Positions 22,243 to 33,400 of a stretch of DNA of 64,000 nt are shown here, piece after piece. The notes under the pieces were generated by a model, which saw only the letters and a program-made list of their open reading frames with translations, was not told the origin of the DNA and made no database searches. A program made the translations under genes and the position numbers. The stretch is taken from the NCBI GenBank assembly GCA_033558025.1, contig JAUCEF010000009.1, positions 1,302,001 through 1,366,000 on the forward strand. Direction: 5' to 3'. This DNA comes from Phytophthora sp. 'mugwort'. Its lineage: Eukaryota; Oomycota; Peronosporomycetes; Peronosporales; Peronosporaceae. Positions within the stretch are counted from its first letter, which is position 1. Each line of letters begins with the position of its first letter.

Positions 22243-24280
22243 GATGGGATTAGACGAGCTAAAGCCTGGCAACACGAAGCGGGCCAAAGCAACAGCCATC
22301 AAGGCGTTCAGTGCCTTCGTAAGAGTGAAAATGTTGAGTTTGACTGTGTTAAGCAATGCATTGAACGGGACGGTTCAGGCAAGTGTTTTGTAGCGGTATT
22401 GGACATGTTTTTGGTATGTATCTTGCATTTAACGAGGGTAAGAAGGGCAAGGCACTTACTCGAATACCGCAATGCAATATTATAGACAGAGTAATATGTG
22501 GCTGTTTAAGCTCTTCCCCGTGTGTAACTACACATTGTCGAAGCAAATTTGCTTAGCATGGGGAAGACACTCGACAGCTTCTGTATGAAGCGATATGTAA
22601 AGGTAGTCAACAAAGCACCACCGTGCTCAAAAGGCGATTTGAAAAAGATGATGATGTATTTGTATCAGAATGCAAGTTCATCTAGTGACTACCAAGACGC
22701 TGCGTTGCTGTGTCTGCTGTGGTACCTATTTTGGGGGGCGTTAGATTTGTCACTCGTCCGAGAACATCTCCGTCGACGCGTCGGGCGTCTTCTTCGTGCG
22801 CTTCATCCGCATGAAAACGTCCGAAGAGCAGGGGCTCTTGCTGTTTCCGGACGCCGACTTCGTCACCTGCCCTCTTCACGCGATCGCTGTGGCTCTGATC
22901 ACACAAGCTGCTCCGTCCGTCGCCTTGATAGACAACTTGCCTGAGATACCTGTCGGAGCCGCTGTGAACTTGTCTCCGGCGACGCCGCTAATGGAGGTCC
23001 TGAACCGCCTTTCCGAGTTTTTCTGCGCTGCTACGCCCGGTCCCGCTGTTTCCGCCCCCGTCAACGCCGTCCCAACGATATACTCCCAAGTCAACCGCAT
23101 GATAAATCGTGTCGCTGCTCCTGCTGGAGTAACGGTCTCTTTGTCGTCGTACTTCGCCGCGGATGTGCTTAGCACGTAACGGCTGCGACGGACTCACCCA
23201 TCGCTGGATATTCGACTGTGGTGCCTGGAACATGAGCACAACGAACAAGGGGTTCAACTACATTTCAACACAAGCAGGGAAGATCTCACGGTTAGAAAGG
23301 CACTCAGCGGTTACGAGACGAAGGCCACAGTGAGGGCGCTGAACTTGAATCCCTTTGACGCTGAGACACAAGTTAAGATCGCCGCTGTACAGCGATTGGC
23401 GTTCACGGCCTGCTTCAAGATGGGAAGATCAAGGTACAATATCGCCAGCAAGTGGCCGATATTCTCATGACTTGCCTCATCTTACACTACCCCACAATGA
23501 AGAGCTCCAAATGGATACTTTGGCCGTCAGGCGTTTGTGGGCGGCTGTTGTGAAAGCTGGAATGACGATTATTGAGATGCTTGCATGGTCGAAGCATCTT
23601 GCCGCCTGTAGAAATGCAAATACCGAGAAATTCAAACGATAAATCAAGCGAAGGAGTAGCCCCCGCAACGCATACGGAACCAATCGACATCGAGCAAGAT
23701 TATTGGCTATCAACGCAGTGTCATTGACCAGTTAATGATGCACATCAAGCGTCAAGACGAGCGCTTGGATATCTAGAAAGCTAGGGCGGATGGGGATACA
23801 GCAAAAGACAAGCAGAAGAAATGTCAGCAGACCCCCAGTCAAGACCCAGACAAGCCCAAGCGTAGACGATCGTCAGTTACTCACCTTCACGCCACGTGGT
23901 TTGAGTGGTTCGCGCAGGAACCATTTTGGGTGTCTGACGCGCCGAATCAGCGGCACTCAAACGCGAAGCAACTTGTCAGCTTCATGAAAGTCTTCAGGAC
24001 CGACAGCTTCATCCTTGACCCAAGTGCGAGCGACTACCGCGAACAACTCCTCAGGCTTGGGAAACAAGCTGAAACGGCAGTGCTAGCCTTCCTCAGCAGC
24101 CACAACATCCTGTCACGAGGCTCCACCGCCATTCGCAAGCATCTTCATGACCTCTACTTGAGTGGTGCCTTCAACGCTAACATCATTCAGCACCTGAAGC
24201 TGCATCGGGCCGCCTTAATCCATGATTCGGATCGCACGGATGTACTCGACCCTGTATACAAGGCTCCCAAAGCTGGGTAA
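22243..24280 (+). pseudogene. Crypton-like tyrosine recombinase relic (copy 1)
   Basis: Fragments in several plus-strand frames follow the same order as copy 2 at 26695. An N-terminal SAM-like part (NTKRAKATAIKAFSAF, then SENVEFDCVKQCI) comes first, then MGKTLDSFCMKR, then the segment with FVRFIRMKTSEEQGLLLFPD at 22790-22870. The catalytic region at 23130-23300 contains a damaged His-x-x-Arg box and the stretch RWIFDCGAWN, then TNKGFNYIFNTSRED. A C-terminal domain at 23930-24280 (VLAFLSSHNILSRGSTAI) follows. At least three frameshifts or stops break it. Cryptons are known from oomycetes, and the HSFRRGG/GAWN pattern seen across the two copies supports this assignment. Confidence 0.6.
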
Positions 24281-24329
24281 ATCTAGACTGGAAGGCTTTC
24301 TTCGTCTGCCACGTGTCTGACAAGCTTAG

Positions 24330-25045
24330 TAGTGTCGATAATACCCGAAAAAACTTATCGAGAATAGAACTAAAACCTTGATAATACCAAGTCATTGTCG
24401 AAAATACCCGAAATTTTTTGTCGAGAATAGAAGTAAACCTTGTCGAAATATAAGCAATCTTGTCGAGTATGTCCGAAAAAAAACCTCGTCTGGAATACCC
24501 GAAAAAAGTTCGAGTGCCAGTTTCCAAAATGACATCAAGAAACATGACAGACACGACACAACACACGATCGCTGAGAAGATCAAGATCATCCTAGCGGTG
24601 AAGGAGCAAGGAAGGACCATCCGAGAGGTCTCGCAAGAAACTAATACTCCGCGCACGACGCTACTCGGTTTTTTGGCCGCGGAAGAGAATCTGTTTTCCT
24701 CGCCGGCCGAACCCGTCTTCAAAACGTACGACACGTCCTGGAGTTCCTACTCCAACCAAGGCGTTCGAGCCCGAATTGGTTTGTCTCGTCAGAGAAAAGG
24801 CGATCGAGGGTTTAAAGGTGTCACGTAGTGACATTATTGCGGAGTGCATCAAGAAAATATCAGGGTTGGCGGAGAAAGCCTGTAGAGCTCAGTGCTCGTG
24901 GCTTGCCCGGTTCATCAAGCGCAATAACCTCGCTAATTGTGTGGCATGTTATAAAAAACGACATCCCAGGCGGTGTCAAGTATACCCGAAATCACCCAGG
25001 CGACGGTGTCGAGTATACCTGAAACGATAGCTCGGTCGAGTTTAC
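24330..25045 (+). repeat. dispersed GTCGAnnATACCCGAAA-like motif cluster
   Basis: A degenerate motif of about 16 bp, typified by GTCGAAAATACCCGAAA, recurs between 24332 and 24520. Variants include GTCGATAATACCCGAAA, GTCGAGTATGTCCGAAA and CTGGAATACCCGAAA. It recurs again between 24970 and 25035 as GTCAAGTATACCCGAAA and GTCGAGTATACCTGAAA. The two clusters flank the HTH-coding segment. Function unknown; binding sites of the encoded protein or subterminal repeats of an element are both possible. Confidence 0.55.
24460..24950 (+). pseudogene. Psq/CENP-B-like helix-turn-helix relic
   Basis: A plus-strand frame encodes HTIAEKIKIILAVKEQGRT followed by IREVSQETNTPRTTLLGFL, a typical Psq/CENP-B N-terminal HTH. 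After a frameshift near 24770 a second frame continues with IIAECIKKISGLAEKACRA and SWLARFIKRNNL, resembling the second HTH of pogo/Tc5-type proteins. No intact DDE domain follows; a protease-like relic follows instead. It is a relic of either a pogo-type transposase or a domesticated DNA-binding protein. Confidence 0.5.
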
Positions 25046-25832
25046 TTGAGCGACCAAGCGTGAAGAAGGATATCGGATGCAAAGACATTCCCATGGAGAT
25101 TGATGAAGGCGACGAAACGATTATAATGTCTGTCGTCGCCAATGCAACGGATAGCCCATTGGTTTGTAAAACTACGGCTCTTTGCTTTAGGCCAGATGAT
25201 GAGTCGTACCACCTCCAGATCACACGGAAAAACCTGGATACGCTCGAGCCTCAAAGTTGATTTGATGACACCGTGATGTCATATTCATCCAAGAGCACAT
25301 CACTACCTACGGCGCCACTTTCAATTTCGACTACCAGTTATTTGGAGTTATACTAAGCGGGTACAAAAAAAAACAAGAGCAGCATGGTGGCGACGTACAA
25401 GGCGGTATGTGGCATAACGGCACGATTTCCGTACAAAACGTTTCGAATCGTCATTATCCCAGTATGCATGAACGGTCATTGGAGTTTTGTGATGATGTAA
25501 AACCCAGTGCTTGCCATTGATGGAGTAAAAAAACTTGTATGCTGCACGTAGACTCGAAGAAGTACCACTCAAACCAGGAGATCGGGACAATTCTCGGAGG
25601 GTATTTCAAGGCAGAGGCGATGGAGAAGTATGGCAACAAGCGAGTTACATATGCGACCAAGTGCGTACAGACCAACCCGCCACAACGCAACAGCTTTGAT
25701 TACTGTATCTTCGTGCTGTACTTCATGCGCGAGGTAAACCGAGCTCTCCTTCGCGACCCAAATCTTTTGCTTCTCCTTAACATTGGCAACATCTGCAGCG
25801 TGTCAAGAAAGATAAAGTTCAGCTCCGACTAG
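25040..25832 (+). pseudogene. Ulp1-like C48 peptidase relic with altered catalytic site
   Basis: Pieces in three frames read as a C48 catalytic domain: DDTVMSY near 25265, FPYKTFRIVIIPVCMNGHWS near 25430-25485 (His region), MLHVDSKKYHSN near 25540-25575 (Asp region) and PPQRNSFDYCIFVLYFM near 25680-25730. In the last motif the family consensus Asp-Cys-Gly reads Asp-Tyr-Cys, so the nucleophile position is lost. Frameshifts and stops break the frame. It lies directly after the HTH relic and may have been one gene with it. Confidence 0.55.
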
Positions 25833-26516
25833 GTGCGAATGTAATTCAAAAAGCTTTTCCTCAACGACAAAGCGTTACAGCAGTAGGCAATTAGTATCAT
25901 GTTAATTCAAACGCGTTAGTTCCTCAATGGCAAACTAATCCCTGCTGCCGGCGCAATGGCTAGCTCCCTCCCCCCCCCCCCCCGCACGCGCACCCAAACC
26001 ACCCGCCCTCGCCGACATCCTGTTGTTTCCCGTCCTGCCGCCCGTCCTGCTGCCGCACGCGGACGCCGCCTGCCCGAGCCACATGTCCAAGATGCCCGTA
26101 CACGCCGTTCGCATTCCGCCCGCCCGAATCGTCCACCTCTGTCGCTTTCCGGCGTGCCACCAGTCCTGCGGCCGCACGCTCAAGCCGTCCGCCATGCCGT
26201 CCGCCACGCCACCGCCTTGCCACCCGTCCACTCCGACCGCTCCCGCCGCCCTCGCGGCTGCTGCCGCCTTTCGTTAATGAAAGAGTTTAAGAATCTTAAT
26301 GTTAAGTGTGGCCCACAACATGTAATGCATAATTTAAATCGGAATGTACCATAGGTTTGATACAGGTCGGAGAAGTCCTCCGGTCGGATCGGATATTTTA
26401 TGGTATAGATGAATCTCACGTCTCCGACCACACTTGAACTTACTATTAGTATTATTGGCCAATAGATTAGCTACCATGGTATTAGCTCTGTTTTAGTGAA
26501 TTAAATTGATCTACTC
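25833..26516. other. no gene; GC-rich low-complexity stretch
   Basis: Contains a run of 14 C (25970-25983), then a GC-rich stretch with recurring CCGCC and CCGTCC words up to about 26275, then AT-rich DNA. The open frames over this stretch are low-complexity Arg/Gly/Pro/Ala products on both strands and are not credible proteins. Confidence 0.6.
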
Positions 26517-26584
26517 GGTGTTGTGCGCTTTCACAATTATCTATCTGACCAATCAGATAGATAAAAAGGTGAAAGCACACAACC
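26517..26584. repeat. foldback inverted repeat, 31-bp arms, 6-bp loop
   Basis: The left arm (26517-26547) begins GGTGTTGTGCGCTTTCAC and ends ATCTATCTG. The right arm (26554-26584) is its imperfect reverse complement, with loop ACCAAT. About 25 of 31 positions pair. It may be two abutting transposon ends or a miniature foldback element. Confidence 0.7.
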
Positions 26585-26587
26585 ACA

Positions 26588-26610
26588 CCTCCGACATATT
26601 GAGTCGGAGG
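26588..26610. repeat. short perfect hairpin
   Basis: CCTCCGAC, loop ATATTGA, GTCGGAGG: an 8-bp perfect stem immediately after the foldback repeat. Related CTCCGAC words occur at about 26420, so it may belong to one repeat family. Confidence 0.55.
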
Positions 26611-26694
26611 GAGCCCTAAAGTTATTAATATACAAATTCCAAGTCATTCGCATATTTCTCGAATAACAGCCAAGCTCCGGCATCCCGACGCCAG

Positions 26695-28610
26695 ATGAGC
26701 CTGAACGACCTCGCACCGACCAGAACGAAGCTTGCTTGCGAGTGCGCATCTCGCTCGTTTCTGAAGTTCCTCAAGGAGGAAGACGTAACTTGGGAGTACC
26801 TGAAAATAGCTATGCAGCGCGAGCGTGCCGCAATCGTCCTAGAAGATGTGGTGGACAAGTTCGGCATGCACCTCGCCTTCAAAGAGGGCCGTAATGGCAA
26901 GCTGTTAGCCCGATAATCGGTCGTACAGTACTACCGACAGGCTAAGAACTGGCTGCTGGACCAGTTTCCTCAGCATCGGGCACTGCTCAAGAAGGGCCAA
27001 TTTCTGGAACGTTATTGCTTGAAGGGATAGTCAGATGCTGTTGTTAAAAGGCTCCTGTGTGCACGAAGAACGCGGTCAAGTAGATGACGGTGTATCAGTA
27101 TTCGACTGCTGTTACCTCCGCGCATTACCAGAATGCTGCGCTGCTGTGCTTACTCTACTTCTTTTAGGGTATGCGTCGGACCTTACGCTTCTTCGCAAGA
27201 TTAACCTGCCCGTCGGCGCTGGCGATATATTCTTCGCGCGCTTCATGCGGATCAAGCCTGCCGAAGAACAGGGTCTCTCGCTGTTTCCCAACGATGATTT
27301 CATCATGTGCTCACGCTTGCGCTTGCACTGGTGACTCAAGCTTCTCCGACGGCATCGCTACTGAATCAACTTCCTGCAGCTTAAGCAATCTCCCAAGCCA
27401 CTCTGGTTCCTGCGACAGTTCTTATTCGACTTGATTGACCACCCAGGATCTGCAGTCCCGCTAAAGTGTCTCGCTCGAATGACGGCAGGAACTGGCTTTT
27501 CGCCGGGCATCCACAGTTACGGCAACCGTGTCCGGAAGAGAGTCGCTAAACCGGCTGATGTGACCGAGCGTCTGACATCGCATTCCTTTCGACGCGGCGG
27601 ATTACAGCATGCAAATGGATACGGCGTGCGAGAGCAGTGGTACGGGGGTCATGGGACATGAAAGCGACGGAAAAAGCTTTCGCGCATGCCTTCAACACAC
27701 TCTCTGAGGACCACAAGGTTGCTAGCGTCCTTAGTGGCCGAGGTCCCGATTGAGTCGTTTCGCTCTCGTTGCTAGATCCGTCCGTCTCCGACACCCAGAT
27801 GAAGATTCTGACCGTCCAGCGGCGCATCCTATGGGCTAAGACATCGAAGTACAACGTGAACGGGAGGGTTATCAACACACTCATCACTTACCTTCTGCGC
27901 CAGTATCCATCCCTGAAGCATCTCAAGGCAGATAGACCTGCTGTCAAGCGACTGGAACCATGCGCCAGCGAGAAAGGTCTCTCCATCAACGAGCTAACTT
28001 GGTCGTCACCACTTGACCTGTAACACGAGCGCAAGTCCTGAAGCCGACACAGCTAAGTCCCAAGACAGCACGACCGATATCATCAAGCACCCCATGTTTC
28101 TTCACCGAGCTGCCTTGATTGAACAGTTAATTCAGGTCACAAGCTCGACGCTCGCGTTTCTATCATGGAGGCTAAAGTCTACAACAAGGCGCATCTATTA
28201 CCAGCAATGACACAAGGCACAAGTCAGAATCCAATCGACGAGCCACCAGCTAAAAAGCGCCGCACGGTGCAACAACACACCTGAAGGATTTCTGGTTATC
28301 CAGGTACACCCAAGAGCCTCGCATCTGGAGTTCGACCAACAGCTCCACCAGATACACGAGATCCACCGACAAGCTTGTCGCTGTGTTCTTAAAGCTGTTC
28401 CTTTTGGAAGGATTCGAGCTTGAGAGAGGTCACCGCAGTACAGAGACGATGTCCTGGAGCTTGGTGCAACCGCTGAGAAGGAGCTGCTGTCGTTTCTATC
28501 CGAGCACAAGATCCCGGCTCGCGCAGCTCAGAACGTCCTCAAGTCCATGCGCAAGCTCCACAAGGTCGGCCATCTCAACTCTTTCATCCACCACTACAAG
28601 CAACTTTAAG
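26695..28610 (+). pseudogene. Crypton-like tyrosine recombinase relic (copy 2)
   Basis: The N-terminal part starts MSLNDLAPTRTKL at 26695 and runs to a stop at 26916, then continues in other frames. LPVGAGDIFFARFMRIKPAE lies at 27200-27265, LTSHSFRRGGLQHANG at 27570-27620 and KATEKAFAHAFNTLSEDHKV at 27662-27725. MKILTVQRRILWAKTS follows near 27800, and a C-terminal piece IPARAAQNVLKSMRKLHKVG lies near 28510-28570. Order and motifs match copy 1. The position that is Tyr in copy 1 (FNYIFN) is His here (FAHAFN), so the presumed nucleophile is lost. There are at least five frameshifts or stops. Confidence 0.62.
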
Positions 28611-28799
28611 CCCGATCGCATCGTTGTCTCTGCACCTGTGTATATTACAAATATTCTTAGGTAATTATCCGCTGCATGATTACGCATGTTTTACCTCTGT
28701 GTCGTCCTCGCCATCCCTTGATATGTGTACTTGCCTCGATGCTTGTTTTGTCGCTGGTCGCTTTTGTATTGAAACTCCACGGTGCGCATCGTTGCCATC

Positions 28800-29240
28800 A
28801 TGTCGCGACGAGGCCTACGAAAAACGCATTAGCTCCACAAAGAAGTTCAAGACCCTGTTCACCGCTGCTAGCAAGATGCGCAAGATTCAGGTGGCCATCC
28901 AGTCATCTGCGGCATACCATGGACATGACGGTCGCCTCCTCAAGCCTTCTTCCCCAAGCGATCGACATTATCAACTCCTCGCTCGCCAAACGGAAAAAGC
29001 GCAGGGTCAGCCTTAAATATGTACAGGAGTGACTTGCACCTTCTGTCTACGCGGATGACGAAGCCTCGGAGCATGACCGCCGACAAAGGCCGCGAGGACG
29101 AACCGGTGCACTCCGTTCGCAAGTTGTTGAATGGAAGCGTGAGAAGAGGGTTACGTACTACCTGATCGACTGACAGCCCACTTGGGAGACAAAGACCCAC
29201 TTGAACGACACGCTTGTCGCTGCCTACACTGAACAGCAAT
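28800..29240 (+). pseudogene. chromodomain-containing relic
   Basis: Frame pieces contain KMRKIQVAIQSSAAYHGHDG, then KKRRVSLKYVQE, then a chromodomain-like tail KREKRVTYYLID, stop, QPTWETKTHLND. The stop at 29171-29173 is TGA where a chromodomain normally has a Trp, suggesting a TGG to TGA change. Chromodomains of this kind occur at the C-terminus of some retrotransposon integrases. The parent protein is unknown. Confidence 0.4.
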
Positions 29241-30021
29241 CGACTAAGATGGCATGTGTATTACGTGTTTTAGAAGGTGAGTTGTGCGTAGTGAGCACTA
29301 AGCTTAACCTCCGAATGGAACAGCAAAATTATCCTCGAAACAGAGTAAGCGAACATGTAATTTGAGCACAGCATCGAACACAAAGTTTAACCTCCTTGCG
29401 GAACAGCAATGTTGATCTCAACGCAAGCCAGCACACCACGCATGAACAGAAGAGGCGGCCGCATATCGCACAAACATGCATACAAATATACAGTCAACCC
29501 GAACCATTGAGCTTGTGGGTGAGCGGGCGACTTGGCCGTTGCGAGAAAGAAAGTTTGAGGCTGCTCATGCCCTAGGCAACCATAAGCCAACCGTTTCAAT
29601 AAAACCTTCGTTTATGAGATTGTACCTATTGCGTTGTGCCAGCACTCGCTAGCCGGCGTGTTTACGCGTAAGAACTATCGTAAACAGGCCATGCTCTCCA
29701 AAGAGTGGACCCCTATTTTCGGGCACGGCCTCACTTTCTAATGTCGTGGAACGCTCACATGTCTCCGCGGCTGTGCTAGGCTGAAAAACAGCCTGAATAG
29801 ATTTTAGCCGTTTTCGGGGCCCACAGGCCGTTTCAGCGCTTGCGGCGCCGTCTATAAACTTGCATTAATCGACCCTCTAGCACGCCTGCTACGCGTTACA
29901 CATCCTGACTTAGGTCACCTAACTTCAAACACAACTTCATGTACAATACAGAACCTTTACACTATACAGGACTACCTCTACGCGTGTCGGAGTCCGTTGG
30001 AGGTTGGAGATTTTTTTTTAT
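29241..30021. other. no recognisable gene
   Basis: Open frames are short. A GC-rich segment at about 29760-29850 resembles transposon-terminal DNA by composition only. It may include the end of the MULE-like element that follows. Confidence 0.4.
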
Positions 30022-30840
30022 ATGGGACGCAGCACGAATGCGCGCAAGCGGACGGCAAATGAGGAGCCGATTCAACCAAGCGCAAAACCAATTGAGCAGC
30101 GTCAGGAATTAATTCGCGCAGTATGTGTCTGAGCTGGGCATTCTACCACCAAATCATATTGTGTGATGCTGAAACTGAAGAGCCGATTGACTGGCAGAGT
30201 TTGCTCTAGCGTTTGCTGCTTTGAATTCATCTCACTTTAAGAAATACCCCCTCATCAAAACCGACACCCTCGACCCCTTTACCCCCACAACGCACAGCCT
30301 CACCATCACGAGCCCCTGGGACCTGCTGGGTGGCAGCGTTTCCGCTGAAGATTCAGCGCTGCCCCTCCAAGGAATGAAGGAATACAAGACCGTCAAGAAT
30401 CAGCTAATGTCCTACACTCGTGCAGCATCAGTGCCCCGCACTCAATGCGTACAAGGTGCTGCCCTTGGAAGCTCAAAGTGCTGGTCTACCAGGAGACTGA
30501 CAGCGCTGAGATGTACGAACAGGCTGAACACCTCTCGCGGGCGCGGACGCCATCGAAACCGCGCATCACCCCGTTGCAGCGAGACTTCATCAAGGAGCTC
30601 GCCGGAGAGAATCTGATGCCGCTGGGCATTCGCCACACCTTAGGGCGCAAGTTCGACCTCCGGCCTGCTATGCTACCTAGCCTACGCACTGTGCGAAATA
30701 TTGTGAACCACTATCGATGAACGCGCCTTGATGGCAACGACAAGTGCAAGGAGATCATCGAGGCGATCTGCGTTGCGGCATGTAGTGGACGTGAAGGCGA
30801 CCATGACGCCTTCACGTTCACCAACAACTACGACTAACAG
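30022..30840 (+). pseudogene. MULE transposase N-terminal relic
   Basis: It begins MGRSTNARKRTANEE at 30022, is interrupted by stops, then continues with HFKKYPLIKTDTLDPF (30233 on) and KLKVLVYQETDSAEMYEQ (about 30470). PLQRDFIKELAGENLMPLGI and MLPSLRTVRNIVNHYR follow (to 30720), then TRLDGNDKCKEII. I recognise this arrangement from oomycete Mutator-like transposases. The transposase core expected downstream on this strand is missing; a core fragment is on the opposite strand at 31497-31920. Confidence 0.5.
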
Positions 30841-31496
30841 ACCAACCGTACGCGGCTGCCCATCGACCTCCATTCGAGCGTTTTTTTGTTTTAGTGGACG
30901 CCGAGCGCTGACAATATTTTCATGTCTTCGCGTGCCGATTCAGCTCAGGGAGTTGGGGTCAGCACTAGGAGGAAGTCAGCGCTGAAGCGCGCGATCACAT
31001 GCTCCTGGAGCAGAACTCGCCTGCGCAGACCTCGCGTTCGCGTTTGCAGTGTCGTGGGCAGGTGGGCTGAAGCAAGAAGCGTGGCAGCGCCATTGAGAGA
31101 TGGCTAGAGCACGCGAAAAGTGCTTGATGAGCAGCCCATTTTCAGCTTGTGGTGATGCGTGTAGTCACGCTTGAAGGGCCCGGTTGAATTGCTTGACCGG
31201 ATTATTCATAGTAGCGAAGCCGGACGGTGTGTGGTGGCATTATCACTTCACTAACCTTCTCTTAAAGCTATTGCGCCGTCATGCATCGAGTGACGGGATC
31301 CAGAGCCGCATGTTGGGCCCATGCAAGAAGCATGACCACCTTCCTTTTAGCGAACTGTGCATCGCTTAGCGAGATATGCATGTCTATGAAGACTAGTACT
31401 CACAGCTCAGCAGTTAACCCACGTTGTTCTATGACGCAGCTTAGCTACTACGTGGTAGAAACACAATAAACATAGGTCAGGTTGCAGCCAGAAAAG
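30841..31496. other. no recognisable gene between MULE fragments
   Basis: About 650 bp with only short open frames. It may contain rearranged MULE sequence that I cannot identify. Confidence 0.4.
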
Positions 31497-31920
31497 TTAC
31501 TGTGAGAAGCGTTGTACTGTGCTTGGGTCCACATCACCCAGCACGTACTGCACCTGCATTTGCGAACCGTTGACCCGCGCATATGCGCCGGGATGCACAA
31601 GCGCAGCCGCGTAGAGAACTCCCTGAAGCTGCGAAGTAACGAACAGAGCTACCAGGTGGAAGTTCCTGGAGGCATCTATAATGCCACAAACGAGCACCGG
31701 GTACCCGGTGCTGTTCAGCTTGAACGTTGCGTCCAAGTGCAGCACGAATGAACCAAAACACATCGCGCTGAGTTCTGCCCGTGCCGTTATGGGTATTGCT
31801 GTCGCCTGTTGTACGCGCAGCAGTGTCGAAGCGTGGTGAACGAGTCAGGTAACAAAAACTTGTCAATCGGAATCGCCATTCGAACGTTGGAAGACCGCAC
31901 AGCATCGGTCACGCACTTCA
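31497..31920 (-). pseudogene. MULE transposase core fragment
   Basis: The minus strand encodes FVLHLDATFKLNSTGYPVLV and IIDASRNFHLVALFVTSQ, the first catalytic Asp region of a Mutator-like transposase. VQYVLGDVDPSTVQRF follows. Upstream in another frame is a piece containing NGTGRTQRDVFW. Orientation is opposite to the N-terminal MULE relic at 30022-30840, so either an inversion or two elements are involved. Confidence 0.55.
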
Positions 31921-32056
31921 GCGTCTCTAAGCCAGATACCTCAATCTCCTAGCATATCCTAATGTGTGTATGTATACAACCAACGCTTCAACTGGTTTAA
32001 TCATTACCAACTACACAAACTAGTGCACATACATCACGCAGACAAGGTCAGCTCGG

Positions 32057-32120
32057 TACCAGTACCAATATTCACTCACCTTAGCAAAATACCAGTACCA
32101 ATATTCACTCACCTTAGCTA
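32057..32120 (+). repeat. two-copy 33-bp tandem repeat
   Basis: The block TACCAGTACCAATATTCACT, continuing CACCTTAGC, starts at 32057 and again at 32090. The copies are nearly identical. Confidence 0.75.
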
Positions 32121-33076
32121 CAGCCACACACTGCTGTCCACCACCGCTTTTGTCCAAACCGGTCGCCGACGCCGCCCTCGCAGTGCTCTCCACCCATAAC
32201 GCCGAATCTTGAATGAGAGCATGCCGGATTCTGTGGGAACGCACTTCGAGTGTAGGGTGAAACTAACTTGTCTCAGGTGCCGCGCAGCTTGGCACGCCTT
32301 TGTCATCGTGCTGTGCTGGATCTTATTGTGCTGGTCAGGGATTTGGTTGTGTTTTTGGTATTTGTGCTTGGCATTGATCAGGATAGAGGTCTCCTCTCGT
32401 ATTCTGCGATATGCTCGGTGTGAACCACACCGTCTTCATCAAATGATATTCTCCCTAAGATAATAATTGATCAGCTTTCTTTTGATATTTTTATCCTGTA
32501 AGAAAAAACCGAAATATTGAGCGATCTAGTCGAAATTTCCGCGATCGATTGGTTGAATTGACGTCAAATCGACCTTAATCGACCGGAAGCTCAAACGCAC
32601 TTAAGTTAACGTAATCGGACTTCGCCGAAATTTCTCCAGACCATATGGAATTTGGCTGATTTCAACAACTTGAGAATAGTATTGACCGATTCAACCCGTT
32701 GTTTGTGAAAACCGCAAGTTTGGCTGGAGTTTACAATAACGATCCTCACATCGCCGCCGGTTAACAAAAAATACATTACACTCTAAGGCTAGTAAGCAAC
32801 CTACTTAGCTACCCTACTTGGCTATTTGGGATCCATTTGCGTCATGTGGACCCAAAAATTGGATACGAAGTATCAAATTGGTGTCCAGAAAAGATCCATT
32901 TTCTCAAAAGTGGGTACCATGAAAGACCCATTTTAGTGTCCAGGAGGAAACTGGTGGATGTCCCGAGACGTCTCTGGGCCGAGTTGGACATTGCAGGACC
33001 TTTCCGATGGGGTCTATACAAAAACCAAGTATAACCCGATGAACCAGTTGGTGGTGAGCCAGCTACTTCTAGTGAG
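32121..33076. other. no recognisable gene
   Basis: About 950 bp of mostly AT-rich DNA. The open frames (up to 86 codons) carry no motif. No RNA gene seen. Confidence 0.45.
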
Positions 33077-33400
33077 CTCAGATAGCTCAGCTGGTTAAGC
33101 ATCCAGTGTCGGACGGAAGCGGCCAGGATTCGATCCCCGGGCCGACCAGACCTTCGGACGATGGTTGGGGCTAGGCCGCGAAGGTTGGGATATCTGGGCT
33201 TGTGACTGGACTGGTGGTCTTGGTGGCTATGGGCGCCGTCTCATGGGCTGTAGGCCCGGAAGCACGGTTAGATCCGGTAGTTCTTGAGACTGCTTGACCA
33301 GGCACTTCAGTAGGAGAGATGCGGGTCGTGGTTTAGAGGGGCAAAGCCTCCCAGTCGTCGTCTCATGGGCTTGTAGGCCTGGTGTTACGCGCGGCTCGGG
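33077..33400 (+). mobile_element. tRNA-derived SINE-like element
   Basis: The head at 33081-33147 carries a pol III A box (TAGCTCAGCTGGTTAAGC) and B box (GGATTCGATCC), spaced as in a tRNA. The acceptor-stem halves do not pair and the anticodon stem is degenerate, so it is not a working tRNA. The tail contains CGTCTCATGGGCTGTAGGCC at 33236, and a near copy at 33359. tRNA-derived SINEs are known in Phytophthora. The 3' boundary is uncertain. Confidence 0.55.

Noticed and set aside
25935..26354. Arg/Gly/Pro-rich ORFs on both strands
   Set aside because: Low-complexity translation of a GC-rich stretch; no start context or motif.
22000..30000. CRISPR-like or phage-type arrays
   Set aside because: Repeats here are dispersed, degenerate and linked to eukaryotic transposons; spacing is irregular and the organism is a eukaryote.
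33077..33147. Functional tRNA gene
   Set aside because: A and B boxes are present, but acceptor and anticodon stems do not pair. A tRNA-derived SINE fits better.
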